64,000 nt of DNA from JACCVL01 sp963704295 (GTDB lineage Bacteria > Actinomycetota > Actinomycetes > Propionibacteriales > Nocardioidaceae), in contig OY969884.1 of the NCBI GenBank assembly GCA_963704295.1, positions 1,054,001 to 1,118,000 on the forward strand, given 5' to 3'. Made by a program: the position numbers and the translations under genes. Positions 9,337 through 17,913 of the stretch are shown here, in pieces (position 1 is the stretch's first letter; every line of letters starts with the position of its first letter). Below the pieces are notes generated by a model, which saw only the letters and a program-made list of their open reading frames with translations, did not search any database and was not told the DNA's origin.

Positions 9337-10610
9337 TGGGCTCCGTACCGGCCGGCACGAGCGTGCTCGACGATCTGGCCGACGCCGTCGACGGAGCTGC
9401 CTGGGAGGCCTCCACACAGGACGCCGTCGCAGGGGTCCAGCCCCGGTGGGTGGCCGCCCCGGACAGCACCGAACAGGCGGCCCGGCTGCTCGCCGTGGCC
9501 GCGCGGCTCGGCTGCACCGTGACGGTCCGCGGCCGTGGCACCGCGCTGGACTGGGGGCCGCCGCCGCGCTCGGCGGACCTGGTCGTGAGCACGGAGCGGC
9601 TGGCGGGCATCGTCGAGCACGAGGCGGGCGACCTGGTCTGCACGGTCGAGGCGGGCACCCGCATCGACGACCTGAACGCTGCCGTCGCCGAGGCCGGCCA
9701 GCAGCTGGCTCTCGACCAGCCGGTGCGCGGCGCCAGTGTCGGAGGCACGCTGTCGACGACCCGCAGCGGTCCGCGGCGGATGCTCTACGGCACGCCGCGG
9801 GACCTCGTGCTCGGGGTGACCATGGTCCGGCCCGACGGTGTCAGCGCCAAGGCCGGCGGCAAGGTCGTCAAGAACGTCGCCGGCTACGACCTCGCCAAGC
9901 TGCTCGGCGGCGCCTACGGCACGCTCGCGCTGGTCACCCGGATGGTGGTCCGCCTACACCCGCTGCCGGTGGCCAGCCGCTGGCTGGTCGCCGGCTACGA
10001 CGACCCGGCGTCAGCGGCCGCGGCCGCCCTGCGCGTCGCCGGCTCGCCGCTCGCGCCGACCGCGGTCGAGGTGGCCCGGGCGGCGGATTCCGCCGGCACC
10101 GAGGTGCTGGTGCTGCTCGAGGGGACCGAACGCGGGGTCCGCGAGCGCCGGGCCGCCGCGGCCGAGTTGCTGGCGGCCGGAGCGCGGGCGGCGCCGGTCG
10201 ACGGCGAGCGGGACAGCGCGGCGGTGGCAGACCTGGACACCGGGCCGGACGACGCCATGGTCAAGCTCGCCGTCCCGCTGACCGGCGTCGGGCCGCTGCT
10301 GGTCGGCGTGGCCCGGATGGAGCAGCGGCTCGGCCTCCCGTGCCGGATCCAGGGCAGCGCCGGCGCGGGGGTCCTGTACGCCGTCCTGCCCCAGGTCGTC
10401 GGCCGCGAGCAGGCCGTGGCCGAGGCAGTGAGCGCGCTGCGGTCGATGACGACCGGCGGGAGCGCGGTGCTGCTCCAGGCGCCGCCCCCGGTGCGGCAGC
10501 TGGTCGACTCCTGGGGCCCCGTCCCGGCGCTGGACCTGATGCGTCGACTCAAGAACGAGTTCGATCCCGAGCACCGCTTCGCACCCGGCCGCTTCGTCGG
10601 AGGAATCTGA
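9336..10610 (+). CDS. glcE: Glycolate oxidase FAD-binding subunit GlcE
   Basis: A 424-residue FAD-binding subunit that pairs with GlcD and GlcF. The N-terminal PCMH-type domain carries TVRGRGTALDWG and a second FAD-contact segment ASVGGTLSTTRSGPRR; the motif GGKVVKNVAGYDLAKLLGG is typical of GlcE. It is longer than the enterobacterial GlcE of about 350 residues, mainly in the C-terminal half. The ATG at 9336 shares one base with the glcD stop. The gene is intact and lies directly before the damaged glcF. Confidence 0.9.
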   Translation: MGSVPAGTSVLDDLADAVDGAAWEASTQDAVAGVQPRWVAAPDSTEQAARLLAVAARLGCTVTVRGRGTALDWGPPPRSADLVVSTERLAGIVEHEAGDLVCTVEAGTRIDDLNAAVAEAGQQLALDQPVRGASVGGTLSTTRSGPRRMLYGTPRDLVLGVTMVRPDGVSAKAGGKVVKNVAGYDLAKLLGGAYGTLALVTRMVVRLHPLPVASRWLVAGYDDPASAAAAALRVAGSPLAPTAVEVARAADSAGTEVLVLLEGTERGVRERRAAAAELLAAGARAAPVDGERDSAAVADLDTGPDDAMVKLAVPLTGVGPLLVGVARMEQRLGLPCRIQGSAGAGVLYAVLPQVVGREQAVAEAVSALRSMTTGGSAVLLQAPPPVRQLVDSWGPVPALDLMRRLKNEFDPEHRFAPGRFVGGI

Positions 10611-11950
10611 ATGACTGCCGCATCCACACGACGCGGACGTGCTCGGCGCGACCGCCCGCTCCCTCGACGACATGCTCGGCGACTGCGTGCACTGTGGGTT
10701 CTGCCTGCCCACCTGCCCGACCTACGTGCTGTGGGGCGAGGAGATGGACTCTCCGCGCGGTCGCATCCACCTGATCGACCAGGTGCAGAAGGGCGCCCCG
10801 ATGAGCGACGAGGTGGTGCAACACCTCGATGCCTGCCTCGGCTGCATGGCCTGCGTCACCGCCTGCCCGTCCGGCGTCCAGTACGACCAGATCATCGAGA
10901 CCGCCCGGGCGAAGGTGGAGACCGAGCACGACCGCTCGCCCGGGCCCGCGGCTGCTCCGGGAGGCGATCTTCTCGGTCTTCCCCTATCCCAGGCGACTGC
11001 GCGCGATGCGGGCGCCGCTGGCCGCCTACCAGCGCAGCGGCCTGCAGCGGCTGGTCCGGCGCAGCGGGTTGCTGGGCCGGTTGTCGCCGACGCTGGCGAC
11101 GATGGAGGCGGTCGCGCCGCCACTGCGGCGCCGGACCCGGCTACCGGGGTTGGTGCAGGCGCGCGGCACCCGGCGCGCCGTCGTCGGCATGCTGACCGGC
11201 TGCGTCCAGCGCGAGTTCTTCCCCGACGTCAACGCCGCCACGGCTCGGGTGCTGGCGATGGAGGGCTGTGACGTCGTCATCCCGCCGACGCAAGGATGCT
11301 GCGGGGCGCTGTCGGTGCACACCGGCCGGCGAGACGAGGCCCGGCGGTTCGCCCGCGCGCTGATCGACTCGTTCTCCGACACCGGCGTGCAGCACGTGGT
11401 GGTGAACTCCGCCGGCTGCGGCTCCTCGATGAAGGAGTACGCCGAGCTGCTCGTCGACGACCCCGACTACGCCGAGCGTGCCGCCGACTTCGCCGCCCGG
11501 GTCCGCGACGTCACCGAGCTGCTGGTCGAGCTGGGTCCCGTCGCCGAGCGGCATCGGCTCGACGTGGCGATCGCCTACCACGACGCCTGCCATCTGGCGC
11601 ACGCCCAGGGAGTCCGGACGCCCCCGCGCGAGCTGCTGGGCGCGATCCCGGGCCTGGAGCTGCACGAGATCGCCGAGGGCGCCGTCTGCTGCGGCAGCGC
11701 CGGTGTCTGGAACGTCCTGAACCCCGAGCCCGCGGCCGAGCTCGGCGACCGTAAGGCGGGCAACGTGGCGGCCACCGGCGCCGAGCTGCTGGTGACCGCG
11801 AACCCTGGCTGCCTGATGCAGATCGCGTCAGGTCTGCGCCGTGCCGGCGCGTCGATGGCAACCGCGCACACCGTCGAGGTCCTGGACGCCTCGCTGCGCG
11901 GCAGGCCGGTGAACAGCCTCACCGACCGCGACCCCTCCACCGAAAGGTAG
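10611..11950 (+). CDS. glcF: Glycolate oxidase iron-sulfur subunit GlcF (two frameshifts as given)
   Basis: GlcF carries the 4Fe-4S clusters and the two CCG domains that pass electrons from GlcDE to the membrane. Ferredoxin motifs CVHCGFCLPTCP and CLGCMACVTACP and CCG-domain motifs QGCCGALSVHTG, HDACHLAHAQG and CCGSAGVWN are all present but lie in three frames. The ATG at 10611, with GGAGG 7 nt upstream, leads into the wrong frame. One extra base between 10611 and 10639 and another in the CCCGGGCCC run (10939-10947) restore one continuous protein of 445 residues. Both changes are +1 insertions like those elsewhere in the window, so sequencing error is more likely than decay. Confidence 0.88.
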
Positions 11951-11955
11951 GCACG

Positions 11956-13647
11956 ATGTACCAGCCCGTTGTGGACGCCGTCGGGGGGTCGCTCACCGCG
12001 ACCGCCCTGATCGCGGCGGTCCCGCTCGTCACCTTGTTCGTCTTGCTGGGTGCCCTCCGGATCACCGCGTGGATCTCGGCGCTGGTGGCACTGGCCGCCT
12101 CGTTGCTCGTGGCGATCGCGGCGTACTCGATGCCGGTGGACCAGGCGCTGCTGGCCGGCACCGAGGGCGCGGCGTTCGGGTTCTTCCCGATCATGTGGAT
12201 CGTCATCAACGCGATCTGGGTCTACAACATGACGGTGGTGACGGGGCACTTCGACGTGCTCCGTCGCAGCTTCGCCACCGTCAGCGACGACATGCGGATC
12301 CAGGCCATCATCATCGCCTTCTGCTTCGGCGCGCTGCTCGAGGCGCTGGCCGGCTTCGGCACCCCAGTGGCGATCACGAGCGTCATGCTGATCGCGCTCG
12401 GCTTCCGGCCGATCAAGGCGGCGACGCTGGCGCTGGTCGCGAACACCGCCCCGGTCGCCTTCGGCGCGCTGGCCGTACCGATCACGACGCTGTCCACGAT
12501 CACCGGGTTCTCGGTCGACGAGCTGGGGGCCCTGGTCGGCCACCAGACCCCGGTGCTGGCCCTGTTCGTCCCGCTGGCCCTGGTGTTCATCATCGACGGC
12601 CGGCGCGGCGTCCGGCAGACCTGGCTGCCGGCGGTCGTCTGCGGCGCCGCGTTCGCCGTCGCGCAGTGGCTGACCGCGACGTACTTCTCGGTGCCGCTCA
12701 CCGACATCGTGGCCGCGCTGGTCGGCGCGCTCGCGACCGTCGCGCTGCTCCGGGTGTGGCAGCCGGCCGAGCACTACACCGAGCCTGCGGAGGATCGTGC
12801 GCCCGCCTCCGGCGGTCACGCCACCGTCGGTGCCGGATCCACCGGCAGCACCAGCACCGCGACCGCTGTCGGCGGCGGCGAGGCGGACCTGCGCCAACGC
12901 GACAGTGGCGCGGAGGTGGCGCGTGCCTACGCGCCGTACCTGGTGATCATCGCGATCTTCAGCCTGGTCCAGATCCCGGCGCTGAAGGAGATGCTGGCCG
13001 AGGCGCCGTTCTTCTACAGCTTCCAGTGGCCCGGCCTCGAGCTGCTGACCGCGTCCGGCGACCCGTCGACGCTGCCGACGTACAACCTGAACTGGCTGGG
13101 CGCGGCGGGCACCTTGATGATCGTCGCCGGGCTGGTCACCATGCCGCTGATCGGCATCTCCCCGGCAAAGGCGTTCAAGGCCTACCTCGACACCTACCGT
13201 CAGCTCGCACTGGCGATCGTCACCGTGATGGCCGTGCTGGCGCTGGCGTACGTGATGAACGCGTCCGGCCAGACCGTGTCGCTCGGCACCTGGATGGCGC
13301 AGGCCGGGTCCGCGTTCGCCCTGCTGTCCCCCGTGCTCGGCTGGCTGGGGGTGGCGGTCACCGGGTCGGACACCTCGTCCAACTCGCTGTTCGGCGCGTT
13401 GCAGGTGACGGCGGCCACCCAGGCAGGCCTGGACCCGGCGCTGATGGCGGCGTCCAACTCCTCCGGCGGCGTGCTGGGCAAGATGATCTCGCCGCAGAAC
13501 CTCGCCATCGCAGCCGCCGCGGTCGGGATGGCGGGCCGCGAGGGCGACCTGTTCCGGAAGGTGGTCGGCTGGTCGATCGGGTTCCTGGCGATCATGTGCC
13601 TGCTGGTCCTCGCGCAGACCACCGTGCTGGAGTGGATGTTGCCGTAA
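11956..13647 (+). CDS. lldP: L-lactate permease family transporter (lactate/glycolate)
   Basis: A 563-residue inner-membrane transporter of the LctP family (LldP/GlcA), with about 13 hydrophobic segments along its whole length. Family segments include the FCFGALLEALAGFGTPVAI loop and the C-terminal GSDTSSNSLFGALQ and SSGGVLGKMISPQN. Members take up lactate and glycolate by proton symport. A hydrophilic Gly/Ser/Thr-rich loop (about 275-315) interrupts the middle. As the last gene of the glc operon it most likely supplies the substrate for GlcDEF. Whether glycolate or lactate is preferred cannot be told from sequence. Confidence 0.92.
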   Translation: MYQPVVDAVGGSLTATALIAAVPLVTLFVLLGALRITAWISALVALAASLLVAIAAYSMPVDQALLAGTEGAAFGFFPIMWIVINAIWVYNMTVVTGHFDVLRRSFATVSDDMRIQAIIIAFCFGALLEALAGFGTPVAITSVMLIALGFRPIKAATLALVANTAPVAFGALAVPITTLSTITGFSVDELGALVGHQTPVLALFVPLALVFIIDGRRGVRQTWLPAVVCGAAFAVAQWLTATYFSVPLTDIVAALVGALATVALLRVWQPAEHYTEPAEDRAPASGGHATVGAGSTGSTSTATAVGGGEADLRQRDSGAEVARAYAPYLVIIAIFSLVQIPALKEMLAEAPFFYSFQWPGLELLTASGDPSTLPTYNLNWLGAAGTLMIVAGLVTMPLIGISPAKAFKAYLDTYRQLALAIVTVMAVLALAYVMNASGQTVSLGTWMAQAGSAFALLSPVLGWLGVAVTGSDTSSNSLFGALQVTAATQAGLDPALMAASNSSGGVLGKMISPQNLAIAAAAVGMAGREGDLFRKVVGWSIGFLAIMCLLVLAQTTVLEWMLP

Positions 13648-13669
13648 CGGTCACCGCTGGACGACGAAC

Positions 13670-13706
13670 GACGACCCCCCGCCGGCTGTGCCGGCGGGGG
13701 GTCGTC
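13670..13706. terminator. Strong hairpin between convergent lldP and groEL
   Basis: A perfect 17-bp stem: left arm 13670-13686, loop TGT, right arm 13690-13706. It contains a run of six C opposite six G. It lies 23 bp after the lldP stop and 31 bp from the groEL stop, so it probably ends transcription from both sides. It is followed by TGTCGAGC rather than a T tract, as is common in actinobacteria. Confidence 0.85.
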
Positions 13707-13736
13707 TGTCGAGCGGTGTGGCGCGGGTTCTGAGGC

Positions 13737-15359
13737 TCAGTGCCCGTGCCCGTGGCCGTGGCCGTTGGTTCCGGACTCGTCGTCGTCGGCCGGCTTGTCC
13801 ACGACCAGGGTCTCGGTCGTGAGCAACATGGCGGCGATGGAGGCCGCGTTGGCGAGCGCGGACCTGGTCACCTTGACCGGGTCCAGCACGCCCTGCGCGA
13901 CGAGATCGCCGTACTCGCCGGTGGCGGCGTTGTAGCCGGTGCCGGCGCCCGCTTCGCGGACCTTGGAAACGATCACCAGGCCGGGCTCTCCGCCGTTCTC
14001 GGCGATCCAACGCAGCGGCTGAACCGCGGCGCGACGGACGATGCGGACACCGACTGCCTCGTCACCGGTGCGTCCGAGGCCGTCCTCGAGGCTGGCGGCC
14101 GCATGCACGAGAGCCGAGCCGCCGCCGGCGACGATGCCCTCCTCGATGGCCGCGCGGGTCGCCGAGACGGCGTCCTCGATCCGGTGCTTCTTCTCCTTGA
14201 GCTCCACCTCGGTGGCCGCACCGACCTGGATCACGCAGACGCCGCCCGCCAGCTTCGCGAGCCGCTCCTGCAGCTTCTCGCGATCCCAGTCGGAGTCGCT
14301 GGCCTCGATCTCGGCCTTGATCTGCGCCACCCGGGCGTCGACGTCGGCCTGCTGGCCGCCGCCGTCCACGATCGTGGTGGTGTCCTTGGTGACGACGACC
14401 CGACGGGCCTGGCCCAGCACCTCGAGACCGACCTGGTCGAGCTTGAGCCCGACCTCGGGGGCCACCACCTGGGCGCCGGTGAGGGCCGCCAGGTCCTGCA
14501 ACATCGCCTTGCGCCGGTCACCGAACGCCGGAGCCTTGACCGCCACCGAGGTGAAGGTGCCACGGATCTTGTTCACGACGACGGTCGACAGCGCCTCGCC
14601 CTCGAGGTCCTCGGCGACCACGAACAGCGGCTTGCCGGCCTGGACGACCTTCTCCAGCAACGGGAGCAGGTCGGAGACGGACGAGATCTTGCCCTGGTGC
14701 AGCAGCACGTAGGTGTCGTCGAGCACCGCCTCCATCCGCTCCGCGTCGGTCACCATGTACGGCGAGATGTAGCCCTTGTCGAACTGCATCCCCTCGGTGA
14801 ACTCGAGGTCGGTGCCGAGCGTGTTGGACTCCTCGACGGTGATGACGCCGTCCTTGCCGACCTTGTCGAACGCCTCGGCGATCAGCTCACCGATGTGGGC
14901 GTCGCGCGCGGAGATGGTCCCGACGTGGGCCATGTCCTGCTTGTCGTCGACGTCACGAGCCATCTCGCGGAGCTGCTCGGAGACGTGCTCGACGGCGGCC
15001 TCGATGCCGCGCTTCAGCGACACCGGGCTGGCCCCGGCGGCGACCGCCCGCAGGCCCTCGTGGACCATCGCCTGGGCGAGCACGGTGGCCGTGGTGGTCC
15101 CGTCGCCGGCGATGTCGTTGGTCTTGGTGGCGACCTCCTTGGCGAGCTGGGCGCCGAGGTTCTCGAACGGGTCGTCCAGCTCGATCTCACGGGCGACGGT
15201 CACGCCGTCGTTGGTGATGGTCGGAGCGCCCCACTTCTTGTCGAGCACGACGTAGCGGCCCTTCGGGCCGAGGGTCACCTTGACCGTGTCGGCGAGCTTG
15301 TCGACTCCGCGCTCGAGGGCGCGGCGGGCGTTTTCGTCGAACTCCAGGATCTTGGGCAT
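13737..15359 (-). CDS. groL: Chaperonin GroEL (GroEL1 type, His-rich tail)
   Basis: A 540-residue 60-kDa chaperonin that folds proteins in an ATP-driven cage with GroES. The ATP-site motif GDGTTTATVLA and family segments such as KVTLGPKGR and GRTG-like loops are present, and the ATPase region GGGSALVHA is near the C-terminus. The tail does not end in the usual Gly-Gly-Met repeats; it ends GHGHGHGH, as in GroEL1 proteins next to groES in actinobacteria. These organisms usually carry a second GroEL with a Gly-Met tail elsewhere. It is the second gene of a CIRCE-controlled operon, 111 bp after groES. Confidence 0.96.
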   Translation of the reverse strand: MPKILEFDENARRALERGVDKLADTVKVTLGPKGRYVVLDKKWGAPTITNDGVTVAREIELDDPFENLGAQLAKEVATKTNDIAGDGTTTATVLAQAMVHEGLRAVAAGASPVSLKRGIEAAVEHVSEQLREMARDVDDKQDMAHVGTISARDAHIGELIAEAFDKVGKDGVITVEESNTLGTDLEFTEGMQFDKGYISPYMVTDAERMEAVLDDTYVLLHQGKISSVSDLLPLLEKVVQAGKPLFVVAEDLEGEALSTVVVNKIRGTFTSVAVKAPAFGDRRKAMLQDLAALTGAQVVAPEVGLKLDQVGLEVLGQARRVVVTKDTTTIVDGGGQQADVDARVAQIKAEIEASDSDWDREKLQERLAKLAGGVCVIQVGAATEVELKEKKHRIEDAVSATRAAIEEGIVAGGGSALVHAAASLEDGLGRTGDEAVGVRIVRRAAVQPLRWIAENGGEPGLVIVSKVREAGAGTGYNAATGEYGDLVAQGVLDPVKVTRSALANAASIAAMLLTTETLVVDKPADDDESGTNGHGHGHGH

Positions 15360-15408
15360 CTGCAGCGGGTTCCTTCCGGGACGTGCTCGAGGTGGTGCCG
15401 ATTGAGTC

Positions 15409-15446
15409 CACCGCCCCGGCGCCCGTGGCGGGCGGCCGGGGCGGTG
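15409..15446 (-). other. Intercistronic hairpin between groES and groEL
   Basis: Arms CACCGCCCCGGC (15409-15420) and GCCGGGGCGGTG (15435-15446) pair over 12 bp, and the 14-nt interior can extend the stem through GCCC/GGGC. It lies in the 111-bp gap between groES and groEL. It may mark mRNA processing or partial termination that sets the GroES to GroEL ratio; this role is inferred. Confidence 0.6.
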
Positions 15447-15470
15447 CTCAGCGGAGGTGCGAGCTCGAGA

Positions 15471-15770
15471 TCACTTGTTGACGACGGCGAGCACGTCACG
15501 TGCCGAGAGGATGAGGTACTCCTCGCCGTCGTACTTGATCTCGGTGCCGCCGTACTTGCTGAAGACGACGACGTCTCCGACGGAGACGTCGAGCGGGACG
15601 CGCTTGTCCCCGTCCTCGTTGAAACGGCCGGGACCGACGGCCAGGACCTTGCCCTCCTGGGGCTTCTCCTTGGCCGTGTCCGGGATGACCAGGCCGGAGG
15701 CAGTGGTCTGCTCGGCGTCCAGCGCCTGGACCACGATGCGGTCCTCGAGCGGCTTGATGTTGATCGACAC
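15471..15770 (-). CDS. groS: Co-chaperonin GroES
   Basis: A 99-residue co-chaperonin that caps GroEL. It starts VSINIKPLEDRIVVQALDAE and ends DVLAVVNK, the full family length. The mobile-loop region that binds GroEL is EAEQTTASGLVIPDTAKEKP-like (about 17-35, with TTASGLVIPDTA). The GTG at 15770 is chosen because it gives the conserved N-terminus; AAAGG lies upstream. It is transcribed from a promoter at 15896-15924 bounded by two CIRCE operators, so it should be heat-inducible through HrcA. Confidence 0.96.
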   Translation of the reverse strand: MSINIKPLEDRIVVQALDAEQTTASGLVIPDTAKEKPQEGKVLAVGPGRFNEDGDKRVPLDVSVGDVVVFSKYGGTEIKYDGEEYLILSARDVLAVVNK

Positions 15771-15863
15771 GGTGTCGCCTTTCGCGGGACGTGTGTACGG
15801 GTCGGACAGGATGTCTGGCAGCGATCGCGCCGCACGTCGTCGCGGGTGCCGTGCGGCCGGTCG

Positions 15864-15890
15864 CTGGCACACTCCACGGGAGAGTGCCAA
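15864..15890. promoter_or_regulatory. CIRCE operator, groES-proximal (one mismatch)
   Basis: CTGGCACAC, 9 bp, GAGTGCCAA: the HrcA-binding CIRCE layout (9-bp arms, 9-bp spacer) with one mismatch to CTGGCACTC in the left arm. It lies just downstream of the -10 box of the groES promoter, over the expected transcription start. Confidence 0.8.
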
Positions 15891-15895
15891 CTCCG

Positions 15896-15924
15896 AATCT
15901 AGGACCGCGCTGGCACTCGGTCAA
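15896..15924 (-). promoter_or_regulatory. Promoter of groES-groEL
   Basis: On the minus strand, -35 TTGACC (15919-15924), a 17-bp spacer and -10 TAGATT (15896-15901) make a good housekeeping promoter. The -35 box lies in the 9-bp loop of the upstream CIRCE and the second CIRCE follows the -10 box. HrcA bound at either site should block RNA polymerase. Confidence 0.8.
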
Positions 15925-15936
15925 GCCGAGTGCCAG
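15910..15936. promoter_or_regulatory. CIRCE operator, perfect, overlapping the -35 box
   Basis: CTGGCACTC, 9 bp, GAGTGCCAG: a perfect inverted repeat (10-bp arms if the flanking G/C at 15909 and 15937 are counted). Its centre is 46 bp from that of the neighbouring CIRCE, so the two lie about four and a half helical turns apart. Confidence 0.93.
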
Positions 15937-16125
15937 CAGATGTCGGCTCGACGGCCGCCCAGCCGCCGGTCGTGCAACCATCCGGCCGGCTGGATGCATC
16001 CCTGAGGTGTCCGTGCTTCGACACCGAGGAGCCCCGTGAGCGCCGTGCTGCACCCGTCCACCGGCACCGCCGCTGCGTGGGACGCTCACCGTGTCCCGGA
16101 CCGGAGGACCCGAGCGGGAGGTGGG

Positions 16126-16665
16126 ATGGGCGAGGAGGCCGACTTCGCCGAGTACGTCGCCGCTCGACAGCACGCGCTGCTCCGGACGGCGTACGTGCTC
16201 ACGGGGGACCGGCACTCCGCGGAAGACCTGCTGCAGACCGCGCTGGCCAAGGCCTATCTCTCCTGGGGCCGGCTGCGCGATCCCGGCGCGGCCGACGGCT
16301 ACGTGCGCCGGATCATGGTCAACGAGCACACCAGCTGGTGGCGGCGGGCCTGGCGCCGGCGGGAGACCAGCACCGGCGAGCTGCCCGAGCCGCGTCGGGA
16401 CGGCGGGAGCGCCGCGGCCGGCTTCGGCCGGGCGAGCGTCGACGAGACCGACCGGTCCGGAGAGCGGGACGCGATGTGGACGCTGGTGCAGACACTGCCG
16501 CCGCGGCAGAAGGCGGCAGTCGTGCTGCGCTACTACGAGGACCTCTCCGAAGCGGACACCGCCGCAGTCCTCGGCGTCTCGGTCGGCACGGTCAAGTCGC
16601 AGACCAGCCGTGCCATCGCAGCGCTGCGCGAGCGGCTGGCCGCCGAGCAGGCAGGAGGCCGATGA
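16126..16665 (+). CDS. SigE-family RNA polymerase sigma factor (ECF)
   Basis: A 179-residue sigma-70 factor of the extracytoplasmic-function class, of the kind called SigE family in actinobacteria. Region 2 includes LLRTAYVLTGDRHSAEDLLQ (about 16-35) and region 4 includes PPRQKAAVVLRYYEDLSEADTAAVLGVSVGTVKSQ. The ATG at 16126 follows GGGAGGTGGG and is preferred to upstream in-frame starts. Its stop overlaps the next gene by 4 nt (ATGA), and that gene encodes a single-pass membrane protein that probably acts as its partner. The inducing signal is unknown. The region 15937-16125 between CIRCE and this gene shows no clear promoter. Confidence 0.92.
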   Translation: MGEEADFAEYVAARQHALLRTAYVLTGDRHSAEDLLQTALAKAYLSWGRLRDPGAADGYVRRIMVNEHTSWWRRAWRRRETSTGELPEPRRDGGSAAAGFGRASVDETDRSGERDAMWTLVQTLPPRQKAAVVLRYYEDLSEADTAAVLGVSVGTVKSQTSRAIAALRERLAAEQAGGR

Positions 16666-17910
16666 TGGACCCGCACGAGGAGCAGCGACCGGTGGAGGAC
16701 CGGCTGCGGTCGTCGCTGCGCCGGGAGGCCGAGGCGCTCCCCTACGCCCGAGACCTGACCGGGCCCACCGTCGCCCGGGCGCGCGGGATCCGGCGTCGGC
16801 GGCGGGTGGCCGTGGGTGTCGCCACCGCGGCGGTCGTCGCGCTGGCGGTTCCGTTCGGGCTGCGGGTGGGTGACGACGTCCTCGGGGACGCCGGCCCCGC
16901 GCCGGTGGCGCAGCAGCCGACCGGCGATCCGCTGGTGAGCCTCGACCTGTCCACCCTCCCTCCCGGTGACAGTCCGTCGACGCCGTGGTCGGAGCGGCGG
17001 ACCGCACACCTCGGAGGAGCGGACGTGCAGCTACCGCAGCCGCCGGACGGTCTCGAGCGCTCCTTGACCGGCGCGGTCCCGGTCTTCGAGGACGGCAGGG
17101 GCTTCACGATCATCCAGCCGCCGGATGCCGAGCCGCAGTCGCTCCAGTCGGACAACTCCGCGCTGGACAGCGTCGCGTCGGCACCCAGCGGCGCGTTCAC
17201 CGCGGCGGTGTCGTCACAGCTGACCGATTCGGGCGCCGTCGTGCCCGACGCCGCCCGGGTGCTGTGGGTGCACGATGCCAGGCGCGCGCGCCGACGACGT
17301 CATCACCGAGCTCCCGCTCGACGGGCGCACCCGGGTGCTGGCGGTCGGCGAGGACGGCTCGGTCGTGTTGCAGCCGGAGGCAGGCCGCCGACCGGCGCTG
17401 CTGGTCGACGACGGCGACGTCACCGAACTCGGGGCCTCGGAGCTGACCGCCTGGTCGTTCACGGCCGGCCTGCTCGCCACCGTCACCGAGGTGAGCGACT
17501 TCGGCAGCTGCAGCGACGTGCGCAGCACCGACGAGCCCGGTGGCGTCGGCGAGACCGTGTGGAGCACCTGCGACTGGCAGGTGTCCGGCTTCAGCCCGGA
17601 CGGTCGCTGGGCGTACGGCACGCCGGCGTACGCCGACGGCTACGGCCCGACGACGGTGGCCGTCCTGGACGCGGCCACCGGCAGCGTCGTCCGCGAGCTG
17701 CGGTTCGGCACCGGCGACCGGCACGGCGGCACGTTCATGGATGCGGCCTGGGAGTCCGAGGACACCCTGCTCCTGCGGGTCGAGTCCGACGACGGCCGGA
17801 CCGCACTGGTCCGGCTGGAGGTCCTGACCGGGGCGACCGAACTGGCCGCCGGGCAGGTCCCGTTCGACGGCTTCAACCAGGTCGGCCCCTCGCCGTTGCA
17901 GATCGGCTGA
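16662..17910 (+). CDS. Membrane-anchored protein paired with the sigma factor (frameshifted as given)
   Basis: The N-terminus (about 1-48) is charged and cytoplasmic. One membrane segment follows at about 49-67 (VAVGVATAAVVALAVPFGL after a run of arginines), then a large extracytoplasmic domain with beta-propeller-like repeats such as SGFSPDGRWAYGTP. The gene overlaps the sigma gene by 4 nt, the usual layout for a sigma factor and its regulator, but no zinc-binding anti-sigma motif is visible. The frame changes near 17278-17291, after RVLWVHDA; removing one base there gives one protein of 415 residues. AGGAGG at 16653-16658 fits the second ATG (16665) slightly better. Role as an anti-sigma or sensor is inferred. 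Confidence 0.75.
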
Positions 17911-17913
17911 CGA

